From Bacillota bacterium (GTDB lineage: Bacteria; Bacillota; Clostridia; Acetivibrionales; JAEZXR01): 64,000 bases of DNA. The notes under the pieces were generated by a model, which ran no database searches, was not told the DNA's origin, and saw nothing but the letters and a program-made list of their open reading frames with translations. Position 1 is the stretch's first letter; every line of letters begins with the position of its first letter. The translations under genes and the position numbers were made by a program. Positions 31,161-39,368 of the stretch are shown here, one piece after another. Location of the stretch: NCBI GenBank assembly GCA_023419605.1, contig JAEZXR010000098.1, forward strand, positions 1-64,000, given 5' to 3'.

Positions 31161-33755
31161 CTATCCTTTATATGCTTTTTTATAGATCTCTTCCAATTCC
31201 TTAACCAGCGGCAGTCTTGGGTTGGCTGTCGTACACTGGTCTTCAAAAGCCTTATCCGCCAATTCCGCAACCTTTGCCATATACTGCTTTTCCTCTATTT
31301 TGCATTCCTTGATGCTCATGGGAATATTCAATTCCTTCATCAGGCTGCGTACTGCACTTACCAGACTCTTCACGCCTTCTTCGGTTGTAGCGGCCGGCAA
31401 TCCGAGAGCACGGGCGATTTCAGCATACTTCTTGTCTGCGATGAATGTCTCATATTTCGGGAAAGAAACAAACTTAGTCGGTTTCTTTGCGTTATATTCA
31501 ATTACGTGTGGCAGCAGCACTGCATTGGCTCTTCCGTGAGGGATATGGAACTCACCGCCCAGCTTGTGTGCAAGACTGTGATTGATGCCCAGGAAGGCAT
31601 TGGTAAAGGCCATACCGGCGATACAGGAAGCATTATGCATTTTTTCTCTCGCTACCAGGTCACTTCCATCCTTATATGCCTTCGGCAGGTATTCAAATAC
31701 CAGCTGAATAGCTTTGATTGCAAGCCCATCCGTAAAGTCGGATGCCATAATGGATACATAGGCCTCAATCGCATGGGTCAATACATCCAGTCCGGTGTCT
31801 GCCGTAACCGAAGCCGGAACGGAAGTTACAAACTGCGGGTCGATAATGGCTACATCCGGTGTCAGCTCGTAGTCTGCCAGAGGATATTTCATATTCTTTG
31901 TTTTGTCGGTAATGACCGCAAAGGAGGTTACTTCGGAACCCGTACCCGAGGTCGTGGGTATGGCCACCATTTTTGCTTTATTCCCCAGTTTCGGGAAAGT
32001 AAAGACTCTCTTGCGGATGTCCATAAATTTTAAGCGTAATGAATTAAAGTCCAACTCAGGCTGTTCATAGAATAACCACATTCCCTTTGCTGCATCCATG
32101 GCAGAACCGCCGCCCAGGGCAATGATAACGTCAGGCTTGAACTTGTTCATGGCCTCACAGCCGCGCATTACCGTTTCTACGGAAGGATCGGGCTCAACAT
32201 CGGCAAAAATCTCGCTGTGAACATACTGTGAACGTTTTCTCAAATGATACAACACCTTATCTACGTATCCCAGTTTTACCATGAAGGGATCGGTTACAAT
32301 GAAAGCCCGGCTGATTTCCGGCATATCCTGGAGATATTGGGTTGAACCATATTCAAAGTATATCTTTGAGGGAATCTTAAACCACTGCATATTATTCCTT
32401 CTCCTTGCCACTCTCTTTTTGTTGATAAGATTTGCAGCCGATACGTTGGCTGTTGTGGAGTTTTTCCCGAAGGACCCGCATCCCAGAGTCAGTGATGGCA
32501 TGTTGGTGTTGTAGATATCACCGATGGCGCCATGGGTAGAGGGAGAATTTACAATCAATCTTCCTACTTTTACTCTTCTTGAGAATTCTTCGATGACCGC
32601 GTCATTGGAAGAGTGAATAACTCCAGAGTGTCCAAGTCCGCCGAACTCAACCATCTCTTCACATTTTCTGATTCCTTCCTCGGAATTTTCAACAATGCAG
32701 TATGCCAGAATCGGGCTCAGCTTTTCCCTGGATAACGGATACTGCGGTCCTACGCCACCGATCGGGGCAACCAGAATTTTTGTATCTTCCGGCACCTTCA
32801 ATCCCGCCATTTTCGCAATGGTGTAGGCGGACTGTCCAACTACATTCGGGTTCATGGCACATTTCATCGGGTCAATGGCCAGCTTTTCCAGAAGGGGAAG
32901 TTCCTCTGCGGTCACAAAGTAGCAATTGTTCTCCTTCATGAAATCTTCAAATTCCTTTGCGATTTCCTTGTCTACAAACACAGCCTGTTCCGATGCGCAA
33001 ATCATACCATTGTCGAAGGTTTTGGAAAGTATCAGGTCGGTAGCCGCCCGTTTAACATTGCTGGATTTCTCAATATAGCAGGGTACATTTCCAGGTCCTA
33101 CGCCCAGTGCAGGCTTTCCTGTGCTGTATGCCGCCTGAACCATTCCCGATCCGCCTGTAGCCAGAATCAAGGAAACTCCGGGGTGATTCATCAGCAAATT
33201 GGTTGCTTCAATGGAAGGCAGTTCCACCCATTGGATGCAGTTCTCGGGAGCACCCGCTTCAACAGCTGCATCTCTCAGAACCCTGGCAGCTTCCGCGCTG
33301 CAGTTCTGCGCTGAAGGATGGAAAGCAAAGATGATAGGATTTCTGGTTTTCGTTGCAATAATGGATTTGAACATGGTAGTAGAGGTTGGGTTGGTTACAG
33401 GAGTTACCCCTGCTATAACACCCACAGGCTCTGCCACTTCCATATAATCTTCCAATTCGTTTTCGTTAATAATTCCTACGGTTTTATCGTTCTTAATGCT
33501 GTTGTAGATATATTCCGTTGCAAATATATTTTTAATGATCTTATCTTCGTATACGCCTCTTTTTGTCTCTTCAACCGCCATTTTGGCCAGCTTCATATGG
33601 GCATCCAACCCAGCCATGGACATTGCTTTTACAACTTTATCAACCTGCTCCTGGTCCATCTTCATAAATTGCTTCAGTGCAGCCTGCGCATTGGCTACCA
33701 GCACGTCAATGGACTCTTTTACATCAATCTTTTTTTCTGCTTCTACAGTTTTCAT
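31161..33755 (-). CDS. adhE: Bifunctional acetaldehyde-CoA/alcohol dehydrogenase
   Basis: AdhE of about 864 aa, which reduces acetyl-CoA to acetaldehyde and then ethanol with NADH, usually as filamentous spirosomes in the cytoplasm. The N-terminal aldehyde dehydrogenase half has the catalytic cysteine near residue 253 (NGMICASEQ) and GVGPGNVP. The C-terminal iron-dependent alcohol dehydrogenase half has GGGSAMDAAKGMW, TGLDVLTHAIEAY and the metal histidines in HSLAHKLGGEFHIPHG. The start is the ATG after AGGAGG; an ATG ten codons upstream lacks a proper site. A strong promoter and a Rex-like operator lie upstream, fitting NADH/NAD+-responsive control of fermentation. Confidence 0.97.
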   Translation of the reverse strand: MKTVEAEKKIDVKESIDVLVANAQAALKQFMKMDQEQVDKVVKAMSMAGLDAHMKLAKMAVEETKRGVYEDKIIKNIFATEYIYNSIKNDKTVGIINENELEDYMEVAEPVGVIAGVTPVTNPTSTTMFKSIIATKTRNPIIFAFHPSAQNCSAEAARVLRDAAVEAGAPENCIQWVELPSIEATNLLMNHPGVSLILATGGSGMVQAAYSTGKPALGVGPGNVPCYIEKSSNVKRAATDLILSKTFDNGMICASEQAVFVDKEIAKEFEDFMKENNCYFVTAEELPLLEKLAIDPMKCAMNPNVVGQSAYTIAKMAGLKVPEDTKILVAPIGGVGPQYPLSREKLSPILAYCIVENSEEGIRKCEEMVEFGGLGHSGVIHSSNDAVIEEFSRRVKVGRLIVNSPSTHGAIGDIYNTNMPSLTLGCGSFGKNSTTANVSAANLINKKRVARRRNNMQWFKIPSKIYFEYGSTQYLQDMPEISRAFIVTDPFMVKLGYVDKVLYHLRKRSQYVHSEIFADVEPDPSVETVMRGCEAMNKFKPDVIIALGGGSAMDAAKGMWLFYEQPELDFNSLRLKFMDIRKRVFTFPKLGNKAKMVAIPTTSGTGSEVTSFAVITDKTKNMKYPLADYELTPDVAIIDPQFVTSVPASVTADTGLDVLTHAIEAYVSIMASDFTDGLAIKAIQLVFEYLPKAYKDGSDLVAREKMHNASCIAGMAFTNAFLGINHSLAHKLGGEFHIPHGRANAVLLPHVIEYNAKKPTKFVSFPKYETFIADKKYAEIARALGLPAATTEEGVKSLVSAVRSLMKELNIPMSIKECKIEEKQYMAKVAELADKAFEDQCTTANPRLPLVKELEEIYKKAYKG

Positions 33756-33788
33756 AGCAATACCTCCTAGACTATTTTTTAACAAACT

Positions 33789-33851
33789 ATGTTAAACTAT
33801 TAACAATCTTTTTCTTGATTTAATTATACGACTTTGTTATTTTTTTGTCAA
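33789..33851 (-). promoter_or_regulatory. adhE promoter with Rex-type operator
   Basis: Minus strand: TTGACA (33846-33851), 17-bp spacer, TATAAT (33823-33828), a perfect housekeeping promoter. Downstream, 33789-33806 reads TTGTTAATAGTTTAACAT, matching the Rex consensus TTGTTAANNNNTTAACAA at all but the final base. It covers about +10 to +27, so bound Rex would block transcription when NADH is low. A further half-site-like TTTGTTAA lies at 33778-33785. Confidence 0.88.
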
Positions 33852-33927
33852 TCAGTTTTTGAAAGGTCATATTTCACGATTTTTTTGTAAGAAGTGCTGC
33901 TTAAACTGTGCAAAATTAATAGATACG

Positions 33928-33969
33928 GTAATGGGACAAGGGAAGATATATCTTCCCTTGTCCCATTAC
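33928..33969. terminator. 42-bp perfect palindrome between lplA and adhE
   Basis: Every base from 33928 to 33969 pairs across the centre at 33948/33949 with no unpaired loop; the core is GATATATC. It is the likely end of the lplA transcript, although no T run follows on the minus strand, so it might instead be a protein-binding site. Confidence 0.65.
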
Positions 33970-34004
33970 GCTTGAAGCCAATGAAGGCATAACGCATCGG
34001 TCTT

Positions 34005-34982
34005 TTAGAATAGTACTTGTATTAAGCCCTCCAACCCGATGTTGGATAAATACTCATCCGGATTGAACCCGGCCAGGGCTTCCCGGATACTCTTTTCATC
34101 GTGTTTCACTCCGTGGAGCGCCTGTTCGATTTCAGTGATATCCTTTTTCCCGAAAAAGTCACCATACAGTTTAATCGTATCGATGGTTCCCTTATTTACA
34201 TTCAAATAGGCTTCCAGCAGCCCTCCGGTGAACTTCTTCTGATTTTTGAAATTGTAGGCGGGTGAAAACCCGTAATTCCAGTCCCAGGTAGAATACTTCT
34301 CTTCCACCAACTGATTGACGTTGCGAAGGTCCTCTTCCGACAGCGTATAAGGAACACAGTCCTTTTGCGAGGTTACCTGCTGCCGGATCAATTCGATAAA
34401 CTCTCCGATGGACAATTCCTGCTGTAAATGGCTGCTGATGTTAGTCACACGGCTCTCCACAGACTTTACCGCCTTGTCCTCGAACTTGGATTTGTTCACA
34501 TTGAGGGACGCCGACAAATCCGTAATATTGGATGAAAAGAGCAGCGTTCCATGGTGCAAAATACGATTGCGGTATTTATACTGGGCATTACCGGAAAATT
34601 TCTTCCCATCGATGACCAGGTCATTTCTTCCCGAATGCTCCGCCGCTACTCCCAGTTTTTTCAGTGCCTCAATGATAGGCTGCGTAAACTTTTTAAAGTC
34701 GATAAAACTATCTTCCATATCGTTTTGAATAAAGGTGAAGTTCAGGTTTCCCAAATCGTGAAATACCGCTCCTCCGCCTGAAAGCCTGCGGACTACAGGG
34801 ATATTATTCTCGCGGACATAGTCTGCATTAATCTCCGAGAGGGCATTTTGATTTTTTCCTACGATGACGGAAGGTGCGTCCTGCCACAGCATGAAACACT
34901 CCTCCTCAAAATGTTTGAGGATGTATTCCTCCAGCGCCAGGTTGAAGTACGGACTGGTACATTCATTCATCACATATAACAT
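34005..34982 (-). CDS. lplA: Lipoate--protein ligase A
   Basis: Activates free lipoate with ATP and attaches it to lipoyl domains. At 325 aa it has both the catalytic domain and the C-terminal accessory domain, so it should do both steps. Motifs: RRLSGGGAVFHDLGNLNF, the lipoyl-AMP lysine region GKKFSGNAQY, and HHGTLLFSS. ATG with GGAGG upstream. It is monocistronic, with a palindrome downstream. No lipoylated protein (glycine cleavage H, E2 subunit) is encoded in this window; threonine breakdown to glycine by tdh-kbl nearby could feed a glycine cleavage system encoded elsewhere, but that is inference. Confidence 0.94.
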   Translation of the reverse strand: MLYVMNECTSPYFNLALEEYILKHFEEECFMLWQDAPSVIVGKNQNALSEINADYVRENNIPVVRRLSGGGAVFHDLGNLNFTFIQNDMEDSFIDFKKFTQPIIEALKKLGVAAEHSGRNDLVIDGKKFSGNAQYKYRNRILHHGTLLFSSNITDLSASLNVNKSKFEDKAVKSVESRVTNISSHLQQELSIGEFIELIRQQVTSQKDCVPYTLSEEDLRNVNQLVEEKYSTWDWNYGFSPAYNFKNQKKFTGGLLEAYLNVNKGTIDTIKLYGDFFGKKDITEIEQALHGVKHDEKSIREALAGFNPDEYLSNIGLEGLIQVLF

Positions 34983-35135
34983 AGTTTGTCCTCCAGTAAA
35001 TGCGTTATAATATAACTATACCGCATTCCACACCAACGGACAAGGGGTCTCTTCTTCCCGGCAAAAGATCGGGCGAACCTGGATTCCTCCTTATGAATAT
35101 AATACAGTAAAAGTTTACCATAAGGAGGTTATGTA

Positions 35136-36035
35136 ATGTATCCAGGATATCCCTATTTCGGTTATGAAATAAAATGCGAACCCAAGCCCATTACCTTTCC
35201 GCCGCAGCATCAGGACCGGCAGCCGGGTTTGGAGTACCTCATGTTTCCGCGGCCTATTTACGATAACCCCTACTACCGGGGAAGCGGAAAGCTTGCAAAC
35301 AAAACGGCCATCATTACAGGGGGCGACAGCGGGATCGGACGTGCCACCGCCGTGGCTTTTGCCAAAGAGGGCGCAAACATTGCCATCGTCTATCTTTACG
35401 AACGCCGTGATGCCCTGGAGACCAAAGCGGTTATTGAAAGCCTGGGCAGGCCTTGTCTTTTAATTGAGGGGGATTTACGCAATGAATCCTTTGCAAAGGA
35501 AGCCGTGAAAAGAACCCTGTCAGCTTTTAACGGAATTAATATCCTTGTGAACAACATTGCCGTTCAGTATCCACAGAAAAGCATTCTGGACATCAGCGCC
35601 GAGCAGCTGGAAAACACCTTTCGCACCAACATTTTCTCCTATTTTTATATGACAAAGGCTGTGCTGCCGCATTTATGTCCGGGCAGTGCCATCATTAATA
35701 CAGCCTCCATTACCGCTTACCAGGGAAATGAGGAACTTATCGACTATTCTTCCACAAAAGGTGCCATCGTTTCCTTTACCCGGTCCCTTTCCAAATCCCT
35801 TATAAAGCAGGGCATCCGCGTCAATGCCGTGGCTCCGGGGCCTGTATGGACGCCGCTGATTCCTTCCAGTTTTTCAGCAGAAGAAGTAATGTCCTTCGGA
35901 TTGAATGTACCGATGAAACGGGCTGCACAGCCCTTTGAACTGGCACCTGCCTATGTCTATTTGGCCTCGAATGACTCCGGTAACGTTTCCGGACAGGTGA
36001 TTCATGTAAACGGAGGAGCGCCTGTAGAATCCTAA
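35136..36035 (+). CDS. Short-chain dehydrogenase/reductase (YhdF/YghA-like)
   Basis: NAD(P)-dependent oxidoreductase of 299 aa. An N-terminal extension typical of the YghA/YhdF-like group (FPPQHQDRQPGLEYLM..PRP) precedes the Rossmann fold. The cofactor motif TGGDSGIGRA (near residue 61), the NNIAVQYP strand and the catalytic Ser-Tyr-x-x-x-Lys (NTASITAY... then YSSTK) are all present. The substrate is unknown; relatives are often stress-induced. Strong ribosome site (AAGGAGG) and a perfect terminator after the stop make it a single-gene unit. The first 12 residues are rich in Tyr, Gly and Pro, which is unusual for the fold. Confidence 0.88.
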   Translation: MYPGYPYFGYEIKCEPKPITFPPQHQDRQPGLEYLMFPRPIYDNPYYRGSGKLANKTAIITGGDSGIGRATAVAFAKEGANIAIVYLYERRDALETKAVIESLGRPCLLIEGDLRNESFAKEAVKRTLSAFNGINILVNNIAVQYPQKSILDISAEQLENTFRTNIFSYFYMTKAVLPHLCPGSAIINTASITAYQGNEELIDYSSTKGAIVSFTRSLSKSLIKQGIRVNAVAPGPVWTPLIPSSFSAEEVMSFGLNVPMKRAAQPFELAPAYVYLASNDSGNVSGQVIHVNGGAPVES

Positions 36036-36055
36036 TAGTGGAATGTTTATCCGGT

Positions 36056-36112
36056 AAAAAAGAAGGGGATGAAACCATCTGTATAGACTGACGGTTTCAT
36101 CCCCTTCTTTTT
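36056..36112. terminator. Bidirectional terminator between SDR and kbl genes
   Basis: Perfect 20-bp stem (36056-36075 with 36093-36112) with A5 at the left base and T5 at the right base, serving both convergent genes. Confidence 0.95.
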
Positions 36113-36161
36113 GTTGTTTTCCTTATTAATTAATATATCGTGCAAACCTACCGACTATCGG

Positions 36162-37343
36162 TTATTTCTCATGGGCTTCCTTTATAACCTTTACTACATA
36201 GTTCAGGTCTTCATACGTCAGAGCATCCGACACCTGAATACGGATTCTGGCGGTTCCTTCCGGTACTACAGGATAACCGAAACCGATGGCGTATACGCCT
36301 TTTTCCAGCATTTTTTCCGCTACCTTTATGGATTCCGCCGTATCCCCAATGATAATAGGCAGAATCGCACTGTCTCCCTCCAAAGGCTTAATTCCTTCCT
36401 TTTCCAGGGCACTCCGCAGGTAGGCCACCTTCTGACGCAGGGACTCTACCAGTCCAGGATTGGCTTCCAGGTACTCGATGGCAGCTAAAGCCATGGCTGC
36501 CAAAACCGGTGGAAGAGAATTTGAAAATAGGTGGGGCCTTGATTTTTGTACCAGCACATCAATGAGCTCCTTCTTTCCTGCAATGAATCCGCCGCCGGCT
36601 CCTCCCAGGGCTTTTCCAAAGGTCCCCGATATAATGTCCACCTGTCCCAGCATATCGTAGTACTCGGCAGTTCCTCTTCCGGTTTTGCCGATGACACCCG
36701 TAGCATGGGAGTCATCCACCATGACAGCAGCTCCGTATTTGCGGGCTAATTCCACGATTCCCGGAAGGGGAGCAATATCTCCTTCCATGGAGAAAACTCC
36801 ATCGGTTACGATGAGGACATTCCCCTCGGTTCCCGCTTCCTTCAGCTTTTCCTCCAAAGATGCCAAATCCGCATGCTTGTATACCAGTCTCTTCACATCT
36901 TTGCCTGTCAACCTGCATCCATCGATGATACTGGCATGGTTCAGTTCGTCGGAGATAACCGCATCTCCGGGTCCCAGCACTGCCGGTATAATGGCAGTAT
37001 TGGCATGCCAGCAGGAGGTGTAGGTAATGGCCGCTTCCATATGCAGGAAGTCCGCCACCTTGTTTTCCAGTTCCCGGTGCAAGTCAAAGGTACCGCAGAT
37101 AAAGCGCACACTGGCTGCTCCGGCTCCGTATTTGTCCAGGGCTTCTTTTCCTGCTTCGATCAGCTCTTTCTTGTTTGAAAGCCCGATATAGTTGTTGGAG
37201 CAAAGCACTACCACTTCATCCCTGCCTTCGATTTTAACCCGGTTGGTCATGGCTGTTTGCAGGTATTGAAGCTTTTTGTATTTTCCCGAGGTCTGAAATT
37301 CATTCAAAGTAGCCTGCAAACTTGCGTTAAATTTTTCCGACAT
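36162..37343 (-). CDS. kbl: Glycine C-acetyltransferase (2-amino-3-ketobutyrate CoA ligase)
   Basis: PLP enzyme of about 393 aa of the alpha-oxoamine synthase family; it cleaves 2-amino-3-ketobutyrate with CoA to glycine and acetyl-CoA. The PLP lysine is in SGTFGKALGG, with DDSHATGVIG and DELNHASIIDG motifs typical of KBL. The ATG used follows GAGGGAG by 6 bases and overlaps the end of tdh by 17 bp, so the pair is translationally coupled. 8-amino-7-oxononanoate synthase (BioF) is a close relative, but the neighbouring tdh gene decides for KBL. Confidence 0.94.
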   Translation of the reverse strand: MSEKFNASLQATLNEFQTSGKYKKLQYLQTAMTNRVKIEGRDEVVVLCSNNYIGLSNKKELIEAGKEALDKYGAGAASVRFICGTFDLHRELENKVADFLHMEAAITYTSCWHANTAIIPAVLGPGDAVISDELNHASIIDGCRLTGKDVKRLVYKHADLASLEEKLKEAGTEGNVLIVTDGVFSMEGDIAPLPGIVELARKYGAAVMVDDSHATGVIGKTGRGTAEYYDMLGQVDIISGTFGKALGGAGGGFIAGKKELIDVLVQKSRPHLFSNSLPPVLAAMALAAIEYLEANPGLVESLRQKVAYLRSALEKEGIKPLEGDSAILPIIIGDTAESIKVAEKMLEKGVYAIGFGYPVVPEGTARIRIQVSDALTYEDLNYVVKVIKEAHEK

Positions 37344-38391
37344 CTCCATCTCCCTCTCTATTTTGTATTTCAAGAAGCACCTTTACGGCTTCATTGTTCT
37401 CCATCATTAAAAATGCTTTTTCCGCTTCTTCCAGCTTTAAAGTATGGGTAATGATGGGATCGATGGATTTTGCACTGGTTTTCAGAAAGCTTTCACACTG
37501 GTACCAGGTCTCATACATCCTTCTTCCCGTGATTCCATGCAGGGTAATCCCTTTAAAGATTACTTGCTCCGCCAGGTTCAATGAAATCTCCCTGGAAGGA
37601 ATGCCCAGCAAACTCACAACGCCTCCGTTGCATAATACATCCAATCCAAGATGCAGAGCACCCGCATTTCCGCTCATTTCCAACAATACATCCGGTCCCA
37701 TACCCGCCGTGTTTTCCAGAATAATATCCTTTATATTTTTATCCGAAGGGTCAATGACAAGGTCCGCCCCTACTCTGCGGGCAATTTCCTTTTTCATTTC
37801 GTTTGGTTCTACCACAATGACCTTGGAAGCTCCGTTTTTCTTCGCGATAGGAACTGCAAAAAGGCCGATGGACCCAGCTCCCGTAACCAATACATTTTTC
37901 ATTGCTACCGGTTGTGCCATGACCGTATGCATGGCGTTCCCCAGAGGATCAAAAATCGCCGCATATTTATTTGCAATTTCATCCGCTACCGGCCAGATAT
38001 TGGTCTCCGGCATACATATATATTCGGCAAAACAGCCGTTAATGTCAACTCCGATAATTTTTACATCCTTGCAGATATGGGCCTGTCCATTCCTGCAATA
38101 CCTGCACTGGCCACAGGTAATGTGCCCCTCGGCGGAAACCCTCTGTCCAATGGAAAACCGGCTGTTTTTACTTCCGATTTCACAGATTTCCCCTACAAAC
38201 TCATGTCCAATGATCACGGGCGGAGTGATTCTTCTCTGCGACCACTCATCCCATTTAAAAATATGAAGATCCGTACCACAAACCCCAGCAGCAATTACTT
38301 TAATTAAAACTTCTCCCGGTGCCGGTTTCGGAATTTCCGCCGTCCCTGCCGCTACCCCTCTACCTGAACTTGCTTTCCTGACAACACGCAT
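37327..38391 (-). CDS. tdh: L-threonine 3-dehydrogenase
   Basis: Zinc-dependent medium-chain dehydrogenase of about 354 aa that oxidises threonine to 2-amino-3-ketobutyrate with NAD+. The catalytic zinc cysteine is in AGVCGTDLHIFKWDEW (a TDH-type signature), followed by GHEFVGEI; the structural zinc site is CGQCRYCRNGQAHIC; the coenzyme loop is TGAGSIGLFAV. The ATG used is seven codons inside a TTG-initiated frame and is preceded by GGGGGAG and AAGGA. First gene of the tdh-kbl operon, which has a consensus promoter with a palindromic operator overlapping the transcription start. Confidence 0.94.
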   Translation of the reverse strand: MRVVRKASSGRGVAAGTAEIPKPAPGEVLIKVIAAGVCGTDLHIFKWDEWSQRRITPPVIIGHEFVGEICEIGSKNSRFSIGQRVSAEGHITCGQCRYCRNGQAHICKDVKIIGVDINGCFAEYICMPETNIWPVADEIANKYAAIFDPLGNAMHTVMAQPVAMKNVLVTGAGSIGLFAVPIAKKNGASKVIVVEPNEMKKEIARRVGADLVIDPSDKNIKDIILENTAGMGPDVLLEMSGNAGALHLGLDVLCNGGVVSLLGIPSREISLNLAEQVIFKGITLHGITGRRMYETWYQCESFLKTSAKSIDPIITHTLKLEEAEKAFLMMENNEAVKVLLEIQNREGDGDVGKI

Positions 38392-38447
38392 GCTCCCCCA
38401 CGTCCTTTTCAATTATTCAATAGAATCCATAGCACTTCACTTCGTTT

Positions 38448-38497
38448 GATATGTTAAACATATCGTTCATTATATTATATGCCAATACCCCTGTCAA
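38448..38497 (-). promoter_or_regulatory. tdh-kbl promoter with 8-1-8 palindromic operator
   Basis: Minus strand: TTGACA (38492-38497), 17 bp, TATAAT (38469-38474). Five bases past the -10, GATATGTTTAACATATC (38448-38464) forms a perfect 8-1-8 palindrome over the transcription start. This is where a repressor would sit. The nearest candidate regulator is the divergently encoded XRE-cupin protein. Confidence 0.8.
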
Positions 38498-38601
38498 TGT
38501 GTATTTTCTTTATTATTTCTGGACTTTATTATCCTGGAATTGATATAATACAACTACGTATAAACTTCACTGAAACAAGTTCCTCATAGTGCCCTGTATA
38601 C

Positions 38602-38618
38602 TATACTTCCGAAGTATA
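38602..38618 (+). promoter_or_regulatory. 8-1-8 palindrome upstream of the XRE-cupin gene
   Basis: TATACTTCCGAAGTATA is a perfect palindrome of 8-bp arms around one base, within a larger TGTATAC...GTATACA arrangement. It ends 41 bp before the XRE-cupin start codon and may be an operator for autoregulation. Confidence 0.6.
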
Positions 38619-38658
38619 CATGCACTAAATTTCCATGATGTTTAAAGGAGAGTTTACC

Positions 38659-39219
38659 ATGAGTATGTTTCAACCGCCGCAAATCGGTAAAAATATAATG
38701 AGTCTGCGAAAGCAGAAAAGTATGAGTTTGGATGAACTGGCAAGGCGTTCCGGCGTTTCCAAATCCATGCTCTCGCAAATTGAGCAGGATAAAACCAATC
38801 CTACGGTAATTACCGCCTGGAAAATTGCCCTTGCTCTGGATTCTTCGGTACAGGAGCTGATGGAGTCCGGCAGCGGCAGCATTGTTGAGGTGATACGCTG
38901 TGATGATGCTTCCGTCATCTACTCGGACAATAAAGCCTGTACTATAAAAATTAATTCCCCGGTCCACATGACGGATAATCTGGAGCTCTATCAAATTTAC
39001 CTGAAGCCGGGCGGTAAAAATGTATCCATGCCCCATTTTCCCCAGGCTGAAGAGTTCCTGACGGTCATCCAGGGCAAAATACAGATTACCTCCGGCAGCT
39101 CCACCTCTCTTTTAAACAAGGGAGATACAGCCCGGTACAAGGCAGATGTAGAGCACTCCATAGAGAACGCAGGAACCGAGGATGCCGAAGGCTACCTGAT
39201 CGTTTGGCTGCCTAAATAA
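38659..39219 (+). CDS. XRE-family transcriptional regulator with cupin domain
   Basis: Regulator of 186 aa. Residues about 12-70 are a Cro/C1-type helix-turn-helix (LRKQKSMSLDELARRSGVSKSMLSQIEQ), and residues about 110-185 a small cupin barrel (MPHFPQAEEFLTVIQGKIQI, then ARYKADVEHSIENAG), which usually senses a small ligand or metal. The ATG follows AAAGGAG by 8 bases; an earlier in-frame ATG is ignored. It is divergent from tdh-kbl with palindromes in front of each. Proteins of this type often control amino-acid, amine or sugar catabolism, so control of threonine breakdown is a reasonable guess. Confidence 0.9.
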   Translation: MSMFQPPQIGKNIMSLRKQKSMSLDELARRSGVSKSMLSQIEQDKTNPTVITAWKIALALDSSVQELMESGSGSIVEVIRCDDASVIYSDNKACTIKINSPVHMTDNLELYQIYLKPGGKNVSMPHFPQAEEFLTVIQGKIQITSGSSTSLLNKGDTARYKADVEHSIENAGTEDAEGYLIVWLPK

Positions 39220-39368
39220 CGTATCACTGCGAAGAAGCATACAGCGAAATATTACAATAGCATTACAGCTTTATTGCACCAGGAACTTCCTGCAAATAAT
39301 TCCAGTCTAACTACCTGCAAGCGATCGAATGCAAACCATATTTTCATAGAAAAGGAGTCGGGTAGAAG

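Noticed and set aside
37394..38266. 290-codon plus-strand frame opposite tdh
   Set aside because: Antisense to a gene with intact zinc and cofactor motifs; no ribosome site and low-complexity translation.
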